A program made the position numbers and the translations under genes. A model generated the notes under the pieces. The model had not been told where the DNA came from. It saw only the letters and a program-made list of their open reading frames with translations, and searched no databases. A stretch of DNA of 64,000 bases from assembly GCA_030544215.1 (NCBI GenBank), contig JARZZO010000013.1, positions 47,635,196 to 47,699,195 of the forward strand. The letters are read 5' to 3'. The stretch is from Zantedeschia hybrid cultivar (Eukaryota > Streptophyta > Magnoliopsida > Alismatales > Araceae). Shown here piece by piece: positions 30,621 to 43,900 of this stretch; the stretch's first letter is position 1; each line of letters opens with the position of its first letter.

Positions 30621-31000
30621 TAAAAATAAGACATATCATTATTATCAAGATTTGTTTGGTTTCATATCATATTTTATGGTGTCTCACATTATTTTATAAT
30701 TTCTTACTTTAATTTAAAATAACTGGGTTTGATTTAATGTAAAAATTTGTATTTTCCATCTTGTATTTACAATTTTTTATGGTGCCCGTAAACAATACCA
30801 CACCATAAAATATTAACTCTAAAATCACTGGTTTTAAAATCATAAACTTCAATATCTTTTTTTTAACCAAAAGCTAGAGTCAGACCAAAAGATAGCAATG
30901 GTAAAAATCTAAAAACTCATGATGCTCTAAAAAATAGATATTACAGAGTAAATCATAAAAATGATTTTATATGCTATTTTACTAGTATACTTAATTTATA
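30621..31000. other. AT-rich intergenic DNA upstream of CAMTA
   Basis: Short TGTTTACA/TGTAAACA-like words occur, but no gene or clear element. Confidence 0.4.
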
Positions 31001-31352
31001 GGGACTTTTGTATTTATTTCTTTGTAAACTTCCAAGTATATATATGTATCCCTAATTCCCACATGTTGTTATAAATTTTCTCTTCATTCTTGAAAAAATT
31101 ACATTTATATATTTACCATTAACATGGAAAAGATTCGGATAATTTTACGTATATACTCCTAAATTTATCTGACATATATCTCTGACTTCATCATAATTTA
31201 AAATCTTTTTGACATATTTGACTAGAATTTATGACATTTTGATGAAAAAATATAACTACAATCTTTTCGAAGTTGATAAAAGTATTTATAAAAATATGGG
31301 AGAGTCAAAGCCAAATACAGTTATCTACAAATTACAAGTATATATAAAACCT
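31001..31352. mobile_element. MITE, GGGACTTTT family, copy 1
   Basis: Left end GGGACTTTTGTATTTATTTC; right end inverse GGTTTTATATATACTTG. Flanks TAATTTATA (30992-31000) and TAATCTATA (31353-31361) agree at eight of nine bases. The interior resembles copy 2 (CACATGTTGTTATAA near the left end). Confidence 0.65.
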
Positions 31353-31646
31353 TAATCTATAAAATTATAATATTCTTAAATCATTAAATACCAAAGTCAA
31401 ACCCCAAGTAGCCCCCGAATTGTAATATTTTTAAATAATTGAAGACCAACAGTCAAACCCCGAGTAGACGCCGGTCACGGCACACACGGTGCTTATATTT
31501 TACTTCACTTCTTTCGCCCCGAAACTTCCCTAATTGGAAGAGTGGCCTTGTTCTGTTGTGCACCTTTTAGGCACAACACCTTTCAGGTTCCCTCTCGTTT
31601 GACGTGTTAGGCCTCTATTTGTGCCCGCAAAATTTTATTTTCTTTA

Positions 31647-32017
31647 GGACTTTTTTTATATATATATTCTTACCAACTAGTCTATATGTATATGCACTCC
31701 TAACACTTACATGTTGTTATAAGTATTCTCAGAAAAGTTATAGTTATATTCCTTCGTCAAAATACTATAAAGTTTAATTAAATGTACGAAAAAAGATTTT
31801 GTAAATTCTGATAGAGTTGTAGTAAATTTAGAGAGAGAGATATGTATATGAAAAATATTAATGAATTTAAAGGTACGTGTGCAAAATCTTTTGGATTGAT
31901 TTCAGGGTATTTTGATGGAAGAGTATAATTACAATATTTTTGAAAATTTCAAAAATACTTATAATAATATGTGAGAGTTAAGAGTATATGTACATATAAT
32001 TTATAGCACAAAATCCC
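31647..32017. mobile_element. MITE, GGGACTTTT family, copy 2
   Basis: A perfect 9-bp duplication TTTTCTTTA (31638-31646, 32018-32026). The ends GGACTTTTTTTATATA and, read inward from the right, GGGATTTTGTGCTATA are inverted repeats that continue for about 80 bases. A 9-bp duplication points to the Mutator superfamily. Confidence 0.75.
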
Positions 32018-32029
32018 TTTTCTTTATCA

Positions 32030-33470
32030 GGTGGGTGAACACTTGCAACTAAAGATTACTGTCTAGCTAGTTTAGTGGAAGGAGGAGGAGAAAGAAGATA
32101 TAAAAAGGTCATATATATTTTTTTTCACCTTCAGGGTAGAAGGTAGCAGTCTGCATAGTAGGATTTTCCAATATTTGATTGGAATTGTAGGACCAGGGGA
32201 GAGACATGTCGTTAACCATTAGACTGTAGACACTTGACAGTTGACACTGACTTCTCTCACAATCCAATTTATTGGACTGTGGCCGATTCTATGCTTGCTC
32301 TCACTCATTATAACATGATTGAGCCATAGTTAGATTTTTCAACTTTCAGATTAAAGGTAGAAGGTTAGAATATCTATTTATCTTGAAATGCAGTCTCATT
32401 TTTTATTTTTTATTCTTTTAATGTTGGACTACTATGTTCATATAATTTGATTTCTAATCGATGTTCCAAAAAAAATTTAAAAATTAAAAATCGAGTACCA
32501 ATGAACAATGAAAAAGGATTAATGGCCCAAACTCAATAAAAGGGGATCCAGTTTTTTATTTTTTATATTTTTTCGTCATCTGATCGAAAACCGATTTATA
32601 CGGACATGATGGACCTGACACTAAAAAAAATAAAAGATAAATAAAAAATCAGACTGTACCCCAGCAAGTATTACACTTTATCCTAACATAAGTAAGCTAG
32701 AATTACTTATATTATACACATGATTACAAGATGTCAGAGTAAGACATCTTTTGGTTTGAAACAGAATTACTATTCTGACCTTAATAAAAGAAGGGTATAC
32801 ACACAAAATAAAATACATATCATTAATGTTTATTCTAATTAAAATAAGTAATTCGAAAGTTTTGACGATATTATTTGTTCTCTTTTACTTCAAAATAATT
32901 TGTTCTCATCCGAAGCGCAACTTTAATAAGTAAGCCTAAACAAAATGGATACATGGTCGTATTCAGGGCTTATCCGGTGAATCTAATAAAGACCCTATAA
33001 AACTTGTACAAACTTTTCACTTGAATCTAATTCTTCAAATTATTTTATACGCGATGGGAAATTGCTACATATTGAAGAAGTGAAAAGGAAGAAACGGAAT
33101 CTTCTTGGCCTCCTCCTGTACCTTCGCTATATCCAAGACACAGGCATAAGTCATTTGCTCCCGATGTGGTAGGGTTATACCCCGAAATGTACAGGGGGAA
33201 GAGGTCCAGGATCTCATTTAGAAAAAGAAAAAGGACCTATGATGACATCTAACTTGACCACTTCTTTTAGTGCCACTTTAATTGAAGAATAAGAGGAGAA
33301 TAAGTTTAATTTAACTTTGTTAAACGGAATGACTTATGCTGATGCAAAATAACCTATTCAGTTCTTATTCCGTCAGCAACCCCCACGAGACTATCAAATC
33401 GAAACACCTCTTATTCTACTATAAGTTATTCCGTATGTGAGTTCCACGTAATAACTTATTCCTCTTATTC
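32030..33470. other. AT-rich intergenic DNA
   Basis: No gene recognised. A hairpin-rich stretch with repeated TTATTC/GAATAA words lies at 33280-33470 and is echoed at 34540-34830 and 48770-49260. Confidence 0.35.
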
Positions 33471-33473
33471 TAG

Positions 33474-33737
33474 GCTCACTTTGTTTGTAAAATTGTTTAT
33501 CTCATAATAATTGATTTGATAAGTTGTTGGTATTCCACCAAAAATAAGGAGAATTATACTGTGCTATTCTAAGTGATTTAAAAGAAAAGAATAAAATAAG
33601 CAGTGAAATAAAAAGTAAAACTATAAGACTTAGTCATTTCAAATACAATTTGAGAAATTAGAAATTTTCGTAAACAAATCTAATTTAAACCCTTATACCG
33701 ATTATTTCTCGGGTCCTATTCCGCTAACAAAGTGAGC
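33474..33737. mobile_element. Foldback MITE (GCTCACTTTGTT ends)
   Basis: GCTCACTTTGTTTG at the left and the inverse GCTCACTTTGTTAG at the right. AT-rich interior, no coding capacity. Confidence 0.5.
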
Positions 33738-34112
33738 AGGGCCTCGATTTTCCGACGTGCTCAGTTTGATTGGTGTTCCGGTCCCTTTTCCAGAAGTATC
33801 TCCAGGTTGTGCGACCATATGTGTGGTCCCATGAGCAGTGGCCGATCCTCTCACCTAGACGAGTTACTGGAACCTTCCTCCCTCTCTAAAACTCCTGTAG
33901 AGATTATTTTGAACCTTGTTGGTTTGTGCGGCTCAGATTGCTCCAGTGATCTTCGTACCCCTCACTGTTCTTTGTTGTGATGTGTTCTCATTTGATTGTG
34001 ACATGCTCTCCTCTCCTTCTTTCATGTCTCTTATGTACCCTTGTACTTCTTTTTTCTTGTACTCTGTTACAACCTTCACTAGTTAATGCAAAATATTTTA
34101 CATTAAAAAAGA
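33738..34112 (+). mobile_element. Possible LINE 3' tail
   Basis: The segment ends with TTGTACTTCTTTTTTCTTG, then TTAATGCAAAATATTTTAC and an A-run, a composition typical of plant LINE 3' ends. An 82-codon frame at its start has no recognised domain. Confidence 0.4.
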
Positions 34113-35584
34113 GAAGTTTTGGTTTTTAAACTTTCATAAACTTTTGATATTACAAAGAACTCCCCTTAAGCCATCTATTTATCAATAAGCTCCCGCAGTT
34201 ACCACTTTCTTACATAAAGTCTTTTATAGGAGCTTTTTTGTAATATTTTTAAAACTTTTTTGTAACATTTTGAGATATGGCATCAATTTACGGGGAATTT
34301 ATGGCGTTGTGAGGGCTCATCAATAAACAATCATATTAGTAGGATATTTATAAATATATTATATTTTTAAGAGTTAAAACATAATTATATCCAAAAAAAT
34401 ATGACATGGATATAGAAGTAAAAGTGGAAAGTTACTCAAAGAGGCGAAGCAGTGAAAAGGATGAGAATGTAGAGGAAGAAGTGGAGGGTGGAGGGTGGAG
34501 GGTGGCAGTGAGTTAGAGAATAGATGGATGTCCCAACTCTATATCGGAGGAACATGTAGATTATGTCCTACTTTGTTTGCAGAATAAGTTATTGCGTGGG
34601 GTCTACTGACGGAATAACGTATACTAGAATATGGTGTATTTTGTTTTAATAGTTTTATGGGGTTCGCTGACAGAATAACAAGAATAAGCAATTCTTGGGT
34701 CTAGAGTGAGATGACTTATTTTTTTTATTCTCCGAATACGCTATTCTGTACCGGTATAAATCATTCCGCTTGTCAAAGCAAAATTACGCTTATTCTCCCC
34801 TTATTCGTCCTTATTCTTCTCCTATTCTCCAATCAAAATGACGCCATAAGAATGTACATCAGAATATGTTAGAGTATATTTATAAAAATCTCAATTAAGA
34901 AATGCATTGGCCTTAGATTTTTTTTTTCGAAGAAGTGTAGGCCCAGTTGAGGATAAATTCGCACGGTGACATTTCTGCCTATACTGGCGATCCATCCGCC
35001 TTATTCGAGCTAATATTCCGAGTCCCGAGCCATCACCGAGGAAGAAATCCCATGGACCACGCACACTATGTGAAGAAATGTTTTTACACATCCAACAGTC
35101 CTTGACCCTGCCACTTCCTATTCTGGAGTGGTGATACCATCCAGCCTATGGGTGGTCCTAGAATTAGGGCTGCCAAAATAAACCCTGACCCGTTAAAGGA
35201 ACTTCTTGGACCCCTTAATTTCAGGATTGGGTATACATGTTTGCCCATTAATAATTGTGTCATTATTTTCTCACGTAAATTTGTAATCAGAATATTTCTG
35301 TCTATTTGTGCCTAGAATTGGACCCATTTATCAAGTATGTAAGAGTATAAAACAACTAGATTCTTTCTAAAACCTATTTATCTTTTAACATTGAAGAAAT
35401 TAAGGGTGGACCTAAAATCCAACTCGTTTCCATGTTTATCCATCAGCCTTATTGAGTCTACACAGGTCTGGACATGATGCAGCCCCACACTACTGGCAGT
35501 CATACCTAGATCACTTGTATCAGGACTTGCAGGATCTTCCTGGTTTAGGGAGCAGATGACAGTATTATTGAGGTAGATCAAAAA
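34113..35584. other. Intergenic, no recognised gene
   Basis: Contains the TTATTC/GAATAA hairpin-like stretch at 34540-34830. A 67-codon minus-strand frame at 35378-35581 looks coding-like but has no recognised family. Confidence 0.3.
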
Positions 35585-35940
35585 AAATAATAAGATCTTT
35601 TTGTTTTTCGGTCTTTACAATATTTTATTATTTTATATTAATCTCTACAATCTTCATGTTTAGTTTAAAATCCCACGATTCTTGAACATTTCTTAAAAGG
35701 TCCCTCTGATTACAATCCTTGGAATGATGAATAATCACATAATATTCTTATTCTAACATAATATGTTAAGATTATTTTGTGAATATTCTTAGGATATTCT
35801 TTTTTCTAACGATTTCTAATTAGAAGGGTCTTTCAGAGAGGGTTCAAAAATTGTAAAGAATTTAAAGTAAATATGAAGATTATAAGAAATAAGACAGAAT
35901 ATTGAAAGACTACAAGGATCTAAAAGTAAAGAATCTAAAA
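35585..35940. mobile_element. Foldback MITE (TCTTTACAAT family)
   Basis: The left arm (GGTCTTTACAATATTTTATT, CTCTACAATCTTCATGTTTA) recurs inverted at 35820-35935. Related words occur again at 36340-36560. Confidence 0.55.
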
Positions 35941-37502
35941 AGTATTGTTGGCGTAGGCAAACATTTCAAGTTTTGTTGGCCGACCATGAGCAGTACTAAA
36001 ACGCACGTTGGAATGGAGACTTCCAGGCATTTTTCTAGACTCTATTGGCAACCAATCATGTGGTAGTCTATAGATCTGTGATCGTGCATTTGAATTAATA
36101 AAAGTTTTAACTTTGTCTTCTTCCTCATGGTGAAGACTTGTGGGATGATTCATCATTCATGTCAGGAATTTGATCTCTTCAAGTAGGGCAGGTTGGGCAA
36201 CCGACAGCTCGAGCAATGCTGAAAGAAAATATGAACAATTTTAAAGATTTTCACTATCTAGTTTAAATAGAAAAATTAGATCCAACTGAACTGATTAATT
36301 AAAAAATTACTATAATCTTCCAGTATTCTTTACAAACTGATGTAATCTTCACATTTCTTCAAAACCCTCCACAATCTTTAAATCATCCTTAGAAAATCCC
36401 TCCCGACGGACCTTTTGGATAGAGTAAACCCTCAACAATCTTTAAATTATCCTTAAAAGATCCCTCCTGAAGGACCTTTCCAAGAGAGTTGAAGGGCCTT
36501 TTAAATGATTATAAGGAATACTTAAGAATATAGAGATTGCAGGGGCTTATAAGAAATATTAGAAGATGATAGGAATTGAAACATAAAAATCTTTTAATTT
36601 GATTTGATTTTAAGATCAAAGTACTTCAATATAAGAAGATTATTTAAAATTTTATACTTTATTACTCTTAAAATCGTTGATTTTAAAATTAATGAATTTT
36701 GACGGTTTTAAAATCAAAGAGCATTTTGTTCATATGTACATAATAAAAGTTTTAATGGGCCTGGGTCCGCCCCTAGCTGGTTGGAGATTGACCTCATCGA
36801 CAAAATTGACTTGTCCATCAGGTCACAAGAAAAGAGACAAGACTTTTTTAATAAGGGAATGGATCTCCAAGTGAGTAGACAATAACTTGATAGATTTTAT
36901 TTTACATTGTTTTACATTGAATTAAACATCAAAAAATATTATGAAATAAAATTCTTTCACATTTCAATGTTTTATACTAAAACAAACATCCCATACGCAT
37001 CACAAAATCTCTTAAATCACCAATTTTAAAATTAATGACGACATTTTTGTTGGTAAGCACCGACTTACAAGAACTGAGAATGAAATGATCATTATTCTCT
37101 TATCTTAACTTAGCAAATGACTAATTAATCCTTGATTCACATGAACGGATCCCCACCGACACTAGGACACGCACATTCTCATTTCTGTTAACTAATAATT
37201 TATCAATCTGTACCTACATGTTCTTCAAAACCTTGGAAGATGATGACGGGGATAAAACACTTTGGTTTATAAGAGAATTTTAATAGGCCCACATTATTTG
37301 TACACTAGATTGTTTCACATATTTTATGAAATTCTTGGGGGATTTGATAAATTTAAAAAAATGGCGCATACCAACTTTGGATTTTAGAATAAGGAGTGGA
37401 GAACACTCGGAGTGATGGTCGTCGCCCACGAGGCCGACCGGGTTAGGTGGCCAGCCGGTCCGGAAAAAGAATTCCACGAGGTTGAACGTGAGACGTGGGT
37501 TT

Positions 37503-37674
37503 GGATTCCTGTAAGTGCAGGTGATGATGGGATTGGGTGAGTGGGAAGGAGGAGGTCATGCTTTCCAAAAAAGCCCCTCGTAAAAAATAAAAAGAATTTT
37601 GTAAGAGGTGTTATTTTGAAAAGAAATTCTCTCTGCACTTACGGAGCCTATCCTCACCTGCACTTAGAGGATCC
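37503..37674. mobile_element. Small foldback element
   Basis: GGATTCCTGTAAGTGCAGGTG at the left and the inverse of GGATCCTCTAAGTGCAGGTG at the right. No target duplication seen. Confidence 0.5.
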
Positions 37675-37773
37675 TGATTCGGGAGACGTGCGCCCCGTTT
37701 GGGTCCACAGAAAAACGCACGGGGAAAGCGAGAAGGGAACTCGCCCATCATGATGTCGTCCATGGATGTGAAA

Positions 37774-38130
37774 GGGTTTTTTATAATATAAACTCTTAGA
37801 AAATAACGTATTTATACTTTTACACCCGACTTTCATATATTATATAAAATTTCTCTGAGAACTTGTGAAGTGTTACGATTTTATTCTTCCGTCAAAATGT
37901 TGAACCATTCTGTAAATTCTGGTAAAGTCAAGGGCATATATGTAAAATTTTAGTGATGTAAAAATATTTAAAATCTTTCTAGCATATTTAATTAGAGTTC
38001 ACGATATTTTGATAGAAGAGATATAATCACAAAAATTCTAAGATTTCGAATAGTTATTTTATATAATATACGAAAATTAGAGATACAAATACGCATATAC
38101 TAGCTTCAAGAGGTGTACGTGCAAAAATCC
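37774..38130. mobile_element. MITE, GGGACTTTT family, copy 3 (diverged)
   Basis: GGGTTTTTTATAATATAAAC at the left, inverse GGATTTTTGCACGTACA at the right. The interior resembles copies 1 and 2 (TTTGATAGAAGAGATATAATC). Confidence 0.55.
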
Positions 38131-38507
38131 TGAGATGAAATCACGCGTCCACTTAAACGTCAATTTTTTTTATCCTTAGGAGTTGTGATAAATTGACAAA
38201 TTATTGTAAATAATGTTCTATGACAAGAAATTCAGAAGTTGTTTGGCTTGAAATAATATAAGACACTATAAAATATCACTTTTCTTGAGATATGAAATGC
38301 CACATTTTAAAATATGTGAAACACTGTAAAGAATCCAAAGGCCCCTTCAGGATGAAGAAACAAGAGAAAATGGAGAAGAAAGAGATCAAACACACAACAA
38401 TGCATAAATTTTAATTTTTTACATGATTTGAGAAGACTTTACCTACGTCCATAGTCATACCAATTTTCATTTTTTTCGAGAGCTACACGTACGAGAGATG
38501 ACTTGCA

Positions 38508-38897
38508 CGTTAGGTTTTAATCCAATTAGTGGTCCACTTGTGTTTACTGGGCTGCACACTTGCACACCATTAGGCATCCAATTAATGGAATATGATTGGG
38601 CTTAACCCATTAGGCGCCCAATAAGGATCCTGTAATGGGTAGGATCATGTTAGAAGTAAGAACGGGACTGGTCCCTCCTCTCTATAAAAGAAGTCTGTGA
38701 CTCCCCATTAGGTCATACGCATTAAGACGAATAGAGAGAGGAAACCAGTGGAGACAGTGCGTGGGTTTACACCGTCTTCCTGTCCGGGGTTCGTGCGTTC
38801 TTGTTCGAGGTCCGCTGCGCGTGGGGATTGACTCCGACATCGTCTTCCTCTGCGTTAGGGATGGCTTCCGCTCCAAGTATTCCGAAAATCCCTAACA
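38508..38897 (+). repeat. Copia-B 5' LTR
   Basis: It begins CGTTAGG where the 3' LTR has TGTTGGG, so the terminal TG has decayed; it ends CCCTAACA. The TATA box (CTCTATAAAAG near 38680) marks the promoter. The start of the LTR transcript would be shortly downstream. Confidence 0.93.
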
Positions 38898-38898
38898 A

Positions 38899-38913
38899 GT
38901 GGTATCAGAGTCC
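38899..38913 (+). other. Copia-B primer binding site
   Basis: GTGGTATCAGAGTCC directly after the LTR matches the initiator tRNA-Met 3' end. Confidence 0.9.
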
Positions 38914-38969
38914 GTGTCGGAATTTTTGGGACTCCGATTTACGGGATTCTTCCCGATTTTGTTTAAAAA

Positions 38970-39380
38970 AAAAAAAAATCAGGCGGCCGTACGGCCGGGC
39001 GGCGTCGCCGCAACGGGCTGCCGCGGCCGCGCCGGTGCGGCGTGCCGCCCGGCACCGCGCAGGGTGCGGGGCTGGCTGCCGCGGCCCCGCGCCGGCGGGC
39101 CCCTGCGCGGCCCAGCGGGGCCCTGCGCGGGGTGCCGCGCGGCCCGCCGCGGCCCCGCGCGGGCGGGCCCCTGCGCGGCCCCGCGCGGGGTGCCGCGCTA
39201 GGGCGGGCCGCCGCGGCCCCGCGCAGAGAAGTGCCGCGGCGGGCGTGCCCCGCGCGGCGGCGTGCCGCGGGCCGCCTGCGGGGGCGGCCGTCTCCGGCGG
39301 GGTTTTCCGGGCGGCCAGGTGCCGCCGGCGTTCCGAGCGGCGGTTCTCGGGGGCGGCGGCCGCCGTGGGTTCCGGCGAGG
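38970..39380. repeat. GC-rich block in Copia-B leader
   Basis: About 400 bases made almost only of GCGCGG, GCCGCGG and CCCCGCGC words, roughly 85-90 percent GC by eye, between AT-rich flanks. Frames stay open on several readings because stop codons are rare in such sequence. The older copy has the same block at about 61670-62175. Confidence 0.9.
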
Positions 39381-39539
39381 AAATTTTGGTCAGTTTCCTA
39401 AAATTTAGATTTTCTAAAAATTTGGGTTTCCTTAAATTGGGATTTCTAAACTCTAACCTTCCTTTTTGGGAGGTTGAAGATGATGGGTTTAAGAAACCAT
39501 TAAGTTTAGGAAACTTTGTATTTATGAAATTATTGGATT

Positions 39540-39850
39540 TTATTTGGGTTGGATTTTAAATCCGTAACGGATCTTGGTTAAAGATCATTTGGGTCCTATT
39601 TTGGGTATTAGATCCGTTAGGATCTTATTAAGACCCAAATACGGATCTATTTGATCATTCCTTAACGGATATTAGTTAACGGATTTTGGATTCGAATTCT
39701 GGGTACGATATCCGTTTGGATGTCATTAAGACCCGAATTCGGATCCGATTAAGTATTCAACCCGAATCCGTTATTCTAACCCAAATCGAATCCGTTAATC
39801 CATTAAGAACCGGATCCGCATCCGTTTATATCCGTTTGTGTATATGTATC
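39540..39850. repeat. Leader stretch with many ATCCG/CGGAT words
   Basis: GGATCCGTT, AACGGAT and ATCCGTTTGG variants recur in both directions throughout these 300 bases. The same is seen at about 61230-61510 in the older copy. Confidence 0.7.
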
Positions 39851-40074
39851 CTTTAAGTTAAAAAGATTTAAAATCATTTAATTTAAACTCCTTTAGTTAT
39901 TTTTTATCTTTTAAAATTCACTAATAGTCATTTAATTGATCTATTAAGTTCTGGATCTTTGGCCCATATTTCTGGGCCCATTTTAGGCCCATTAGTGATC
40001 TTTAAAGGATAAAAGATCATATTTTAAATCTGTTTGGATACATACACAATTTTGATAATCTGTTTGTAATTTTT

Positions 40075-40265
40075 GTTATTTCTGCAAACAGAAACGGATA
40101 TATTTGCAATTTAAGTTGTTTCTGCAAATTAAAAACGGATATGTTTGCAATTTATGATTATTCATGCAAACTGCAAAGTATGTTTACAAGTCAGGATTTT
40201 TCTGTAAACTGTTCAGACTATGTTTGCAATTCAGTTTTCTTTCTGCAAACAGAAAAAGGACATAT
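40075..40265. repeat. 40-bp repeats with TTTCTGCAAACAGAAA hairpins
   Basis: About five diverged units of roughly 40 bases, each with TTTCTGCAAA and a following GTTTGCAAT. The first and last form the palindrome TTTCTGCAAACAGAAA. Confidence 0.7.
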
Positions 40266-40991
40266 ATGTAACAGCATGCTATAAACTTGTTAAGTAGTCA
40301 TTTTAATGTAGTTTTAAGCATGATTAATATTATTTAAGAATCAATAATTATTGCTGTAAGGTTAGGAGATATTCTTGTGATTATTTGTCTTCTTTACAGT
40401 TTTTAATCATGTATGAATATCTCCACTTAAGATTGCATTAATTATTGTGTTTATGTCCTTTTTGCTCATGTTATGTGTTTATTAATGCTATTATGTAGTT
40501 TCGTGGTAAATTTTGATTTCTAAATGATTAGTTTGACCACCAAAGTGGCACTAATCACGAGGATTGATAAAATCTTACCATATTAAGTTTTAAATAGCAT
40601 TATTGATGAGCATTTAGATATTTGTTATCATTTTAATTGGGGGAGGATGTTTTAGTATTCAAAGTGTGTAAGTAGATCACCAAAGTGACCTTATGCATGG
40701 AGAATAATAAAATAAACTCGTTAAGAAATTAAAATGATTTCAAATACTTGTGTTCATGACTTGGTTGTAAATTTAACTCCCAAAGGAGTATTTATTTTCA
40801 TGTCATGAGCAGGATAAAATAAAATTTATTTACATGGCGATTCTTGAGAGTTATGTACCCAAAGATACTCTCTCTTGATATCAAAATGTTTATAAGTTTT
40901 AGTTTTATCACTTAAGTTAATTCGGGGGGGTTCGTCCATGAAGTTATCGGACGACTTGATAAAGTAGTTCTCTTTATGTTGTTGAATTACT

Positions 40992-43900
40992 TTGCATATT
41001 TGTTTGCCTCATTACTTGCAATATTTTAGTTCCATTGCCTTATATGTGAGCATGTGTTTGTTTACTTCAGCTGCTTCTCTTTTGTTTGCACCATTTAATG
41101 CTAGTGTGCCGTACTTGAATGGCACTAATTTCACTGAGTGGAAACAAAGGGTACAATTTGCTCTAGGCTGCATGGACTTAGACTTAGCATTACGTGAGGT
41201 TATGCCGGCTCCACTTACTCCAGAAAGCTCATTGGAACAGCAGACTCATTATGAAAAATGGGAAAAGTCCAATCGTCTCTGCCTTTTGTTCCTTCAGGGA
41301 CACGTTGGACAGAACATTAAGGGATCTATCCCAGATCAGACTATTGCTAGTGGATTTCTTAAGGCTATTGAGGAACAGTTCATTAGTTCTGATAAGGCCA
41401 AAGCCAGTACTCTAATGGCTAAACTGTCCTCAATGAAATACACTAGTGGTAGTGTTCGAGAGCATATAATGATCATGAGAGATATTTCTGCTCAACTGAA
41501 TGCCATGGAGGTTACTATTTCAGACACTTTCCTAGTCCATTTCATTCTCAACTCTTTGCCTAGCGAATATGAGGCATTTAAGATCTCCTACAACACACAT
41601 CAGGCTAAATGGTCAGTCAATGAATTGATGACCATGTGTGTCCAGGAGGAAGAGAGGTTGAGAGGAGAGAGGAACAATGTTGCTTTGTTTACCTCTCATA
41701 AAGTGAAAAGTGGGCCAGGAAAGAAGAAGAAGGGTGTCCAGAAGAAGGGCAAGAAGAAGGACAAGTCAAAAGGTAAAAATGACAAGTGCTTCTTCTGCAA
41801 GTTACCTGGACACGTTAAGAAAGATTGTCTGAAAAGGAAGGCATGGTTTGAAAAGAAAGGTAATCTCTCATCTTATGTTTGCTATGAGTCTAATTTAGTT
41901 AATGTTCCAAAGAGTACATGGTGGATTGACTCAGGTTCTACTGTGCATGTTGTCACTTCTATGCAGGGATTCCTTTTCCAAAGGCCTCCGAATGAGGGTG
42001 AGCGGAGCATCTTTTCAGGAAATAAGACGCGCTCACAAGTCAAGGCCGTAAGAATTTATAGGATAGTTATGGAATCAGGATTTGTTCTAGATTTAGAAGA
42101 CACTTTTTATGTACCATCTTTTAGTAGAAATTTGGTTTCAGTATCAAGACTTGATTCAAAAGGTTTTCAAGTCAAACTTGGAAACTCTTCAGTTGAATTA
42201 ATAAAGGATTCTATTGTTATTGGTACTGGTTCTATATCTGATGGTTTGTATAAATTGTGTCTTAGCAATGCGATTGAACAATCTCATAACACCCTGCATA
42301 CTTCGGTCCTTATTGGCAACAAGCGTGGTAGAGTTAATGAAAATTCATCCATGTTGTGGCATAGGAGATTAGGACACATCTCCATTAAGAGGCTCAAAAG
42401 GTTAGTGGGAGAAGGAGTGTTACACACTCTGGATTTCACTGACTTCGAGACATGTGTTGATTGCATTAAAGGAAAGCAAACACACACGCCTAATAAAGAT
42501 GCCACAAGGAGTTCTGGAATTTTAGAAATAATTCACACTGATATCTGTGGTCATTTTCCACCCTGTCTGACTGGTGAGAGGTACTTTGTCACCTTTATAG
42601 ATGACTATTCTAGATTCATGTATCTCTATTTACTTCTTGAAAAGGCAGATGTTTTTAATGTCTTTAAGGATTTCAAGAAGGAAGTAGCGAAACAATCAGG
42701 GAAAGTAATCAAGATAGTCAGGTCTGATAGAGGTGGCGAGTACTATGGTAGGTATACTGAGATGGGACAAAGGCCTGGTCCATTAGCTAAATTCCTTAAA
42801 GAAGAGGGTATTGTACCTCAGTACACTACTCCTGGCAGCCCATACCAGAATGGGGTTGCAGAAAGAAGGAATCGAACGCTTAAAGAAATGGTCAGGGCAA
42901 TGTTAAGTCATTCTACCCTTCCTTTATCCTTGTGGGGCGAAGCCGTTAAGACAGCTGCTCACATTGTGAATAAGGTTCCTACGAAGGCTGCGCCTAAGAC
43001 TCCTTATGAGTTATGGTGTGGTAGGAAACCTTCTGTGAGCTATATGCGCACGTGGGGGTGTGCAGCTGAGGCTAGACCATACAGTCCACAGGAAAAGGCT
43101 TTTGATCTCAGAACAACCAGTGGATTCTTCATTGGTTATCCAGCGAGATCGAAAGGGTATAGATTCTATTGCCCATCCCATGTTCCCATCATTATAGAAA
43201 CAGATAAGGCAAGGTTCCTTGAAGATGGCGGAGTTAGTGGGAGTGGACCTTCTCGAGAGATTTCTTTTGAGGAGTTACAGGATCAGGTTGAAATACCTGT
43301 AACAACTGACAACCTTGTTCCCATATTCATTCCTCGGAATGAAATCCTAGAGGAGCAAATAGTTGCAGTTGGTCCACCCCAGGTTGCTCCAGAGCCAGAA
43401 GATGTCGCTGTTGTTGACCAACCACCTCCTCAGGTGGATCAGGGGCCAACATTGCGTCGATCTGAAAGAGTCAGGAGACCTGCCATATCTGATGAGTTCA
43501 TAGTATACCTACAGGAGGATAGTGTAGACAGGGGTGACATTGATGATCCAGTGACGTTTTCACAAGCCATGAAGAGTGAAAAATCTGCCTATTGGTTTGA
43601 AGCCATGAAAGAAGAGCTTGACTCTATGGCTAAAAACCAAGTCTGGGATCTCATTAACTTGCCTAAAGGGTCCAAACTTGTTGGATGTAAATGGATATTC
43701 AAAACTAAGGTGGACGCTAAAGGCAAAGTTGAACGATATAAGGCCAGATTGGTAGCTAAGGGTTTCACTCAAAGGGAAGGCATTGACTATGATGAGACGT
43801 TCTCTCCAGTTTCCAAGAAACTCTCATTCAGAATAGTCATGGCCTTGGTAGCTCATTTTGACCTTGAGTTACATCAGATGGATGTGAAAACGGCTTTTCT

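Noticed and set aside
35935..36156. 73-codon minus-strand frame that looks coding-like
   Set aside because: No recognised family, bordered by foldback repeats; could be a captured fragment but this cannot be supported.
38801..39559. Long open frame (252 codons) rich in Ala, Arg, Gly and Pro
   Set aside because: It crosses the LTR, primer site and GC-rich leader of Copia-B; the openness comes from the lack of A/T-rich stop codons. The same false frames occur in the other copy (61509-62382).
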